This document shows, piece after piece, positions 5,076 through 5,364 of a stretch of DNA of 5,364 bases; position 1 is the first letter of the stretch, and the number at the start of each line of letters is the position of its first letter. The notes under the pieces are model-generated. The model was given only the letters and a program-made list of their open reading frames with translations, searched no databases and was not told the origin of the DNA. Origin of the DNA: Solobacterium sp. (GTDB lineage: Bacteria > Bacillota_I > Bacilli_A > Erysipelotrichales > Erysipelotrichaceae); assembly GCA_017536845.1 (NCBI GenBank), contig JAFWCP010000500.1, positions 1-5,364 on the forward strand. Direction: 5' to 3'. The position numbers were made by a program, and so were the translations under genes.

Positions 5076-5364
5076 TGTTTGGAAGAAGATTACCAAAGAC
5101 AGAGACCCCGGACGGGATCTCAAAGCTGCGCAAGGCGATTGATGAGGCAGATGCTGTCGTCATCGGAGCAGGTGCAGGGCTTTCAACCTCCGCCGGATTC
5201 ATTTATACCGGTGAGAGGTTCGACAAGTACTTCTCCGACTTTGCGGCGAAGTATCATTTCAGCGATATGTATTCCGGCGGCTTCTACGTGTTGGAGTGTC
5301 CTCCGGAAGAGATGTGGGCATACTGGAGCAGATACATCTGGATCAACCGTTATATGCCGATCCC
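5072..5364 (+). CDS. sirTM: Class M sirtuin (SirTM), second copy, N-terminal part (runs off right edge)
   Basis: The visible 97 residues align with the start of the preceding gene. They show LRKAIDEADAVVIGAG, the NAD motif GAGAGLSTSAG, then IYTGERFDKYFSDFAAKY, DMYSGGFY, and WSRYIWINRY near the edge. Catalytic Asn/Asp/Gln and zinc cysteines lie beyond the window, so activity cannot be judged. The N-terminus differs (MMFGRRLPKTETPDG), and the loop after GGFY is one residue longer and reads VLECPPEEM instead of PYPDKREF. At DNA level the two genes differ at many third positions, so the tandem duplication is old, unlike the nearly identical macrodomain repeats. The ATG overlaps the stop of the first copy by four bases with GGAGG just upstream, so the two are translationally coupled and should be made together. 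It could act on a different target, or form a complex with the first copy; both are inference. Confidence 0.9.
   Translation, partial: MMFGRRLPKTETPDGISKLRKAIDEADAVVIGAGAGLSTSAGFIYTGERFDKYFSDFAAKYHFSDMYSGGFYVLECPPEEMWAYWSRYIWINRYMPI

Noticed and set aside
1..5364. CRISPR array, tRNA, rRNA or replication origin
   Set aside because: I saw no regularly spaced short repeats, no cloverleaf-like sequence, no rRNA stretch and no iteron or DnaA-box cluster.

Overview
The window looks like an accessory, decaying stretch of a Bacillota genome. Base composition is roughly balanced, Shine-Dalgarno sites are strong GGAGG types, starts are mostly ATG, and genes are coupled by ATGA overlaps. A gut or oral Erysipelotrichaceae- or Lachnospiraceae-like host would fit a class M sirtuin locus, but this is inference; no rRNA or core gene is present to place it.

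Left part (1-2066). A minus-strand partial frame of unknown function leaves the left edge (222 to 1). A perfect 20-bp palindrome (289-308) separates it from the 3' remnant of a leucine-carboxyl-methyltransferase-like (COG3315 type) gene ending at 597, followed by a hairpin that resembles its terminator (643-667). After about 250 bases with no recognisable gene comes the C-terminal remnant of an ISAs1-family transposase (to 1512), then a 5'-truncated macrodomain gene, copy A (1611-2066).

Middle (2067-3978). A possible minus-strand scrap of an AlbA_2/RecG-like ATP-binding protein (about 2351-2232) is followed by sequence with no recognisable gene, then a membrane-anchored calcineurin-like metallophosphoesterase gene (2772-3869). 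All its metal-binding motifs are present, but two in-frame TGA codons interrupt it. A short orphan open frame (3870-3978) follows.

Right part (3979-5364). A second macrodomain remnant, copy B, is nearly identical to copy A over 170 aligned bases but carries a 10-bp frameshifting deletion in the catalytic-loop region. Its stop overlaps the start of a full-length class M sirtuin (SirTM, 4191-5075), which in turn overlaps a second SirTM gene that runs off the right edge.

How the genes fit together: in known Bacillota loci SirTM is a protein ADP-ribosyltransferase paired with a zinc-dependent macrodomain ADP-ribosyl-hydrolase, and the usual target is a GcvH-like carrier protein lipoylated by an LplA2-type ligase. 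Here the writer is present as a tandem pair, while both visible macrodomain erasers are broken and no GcvH-L or LplA2 gene is inside the window; partners may lie to the right. This SirTM-SirTM arrangement with two macrodomain fossils is the most interesting part of the window.
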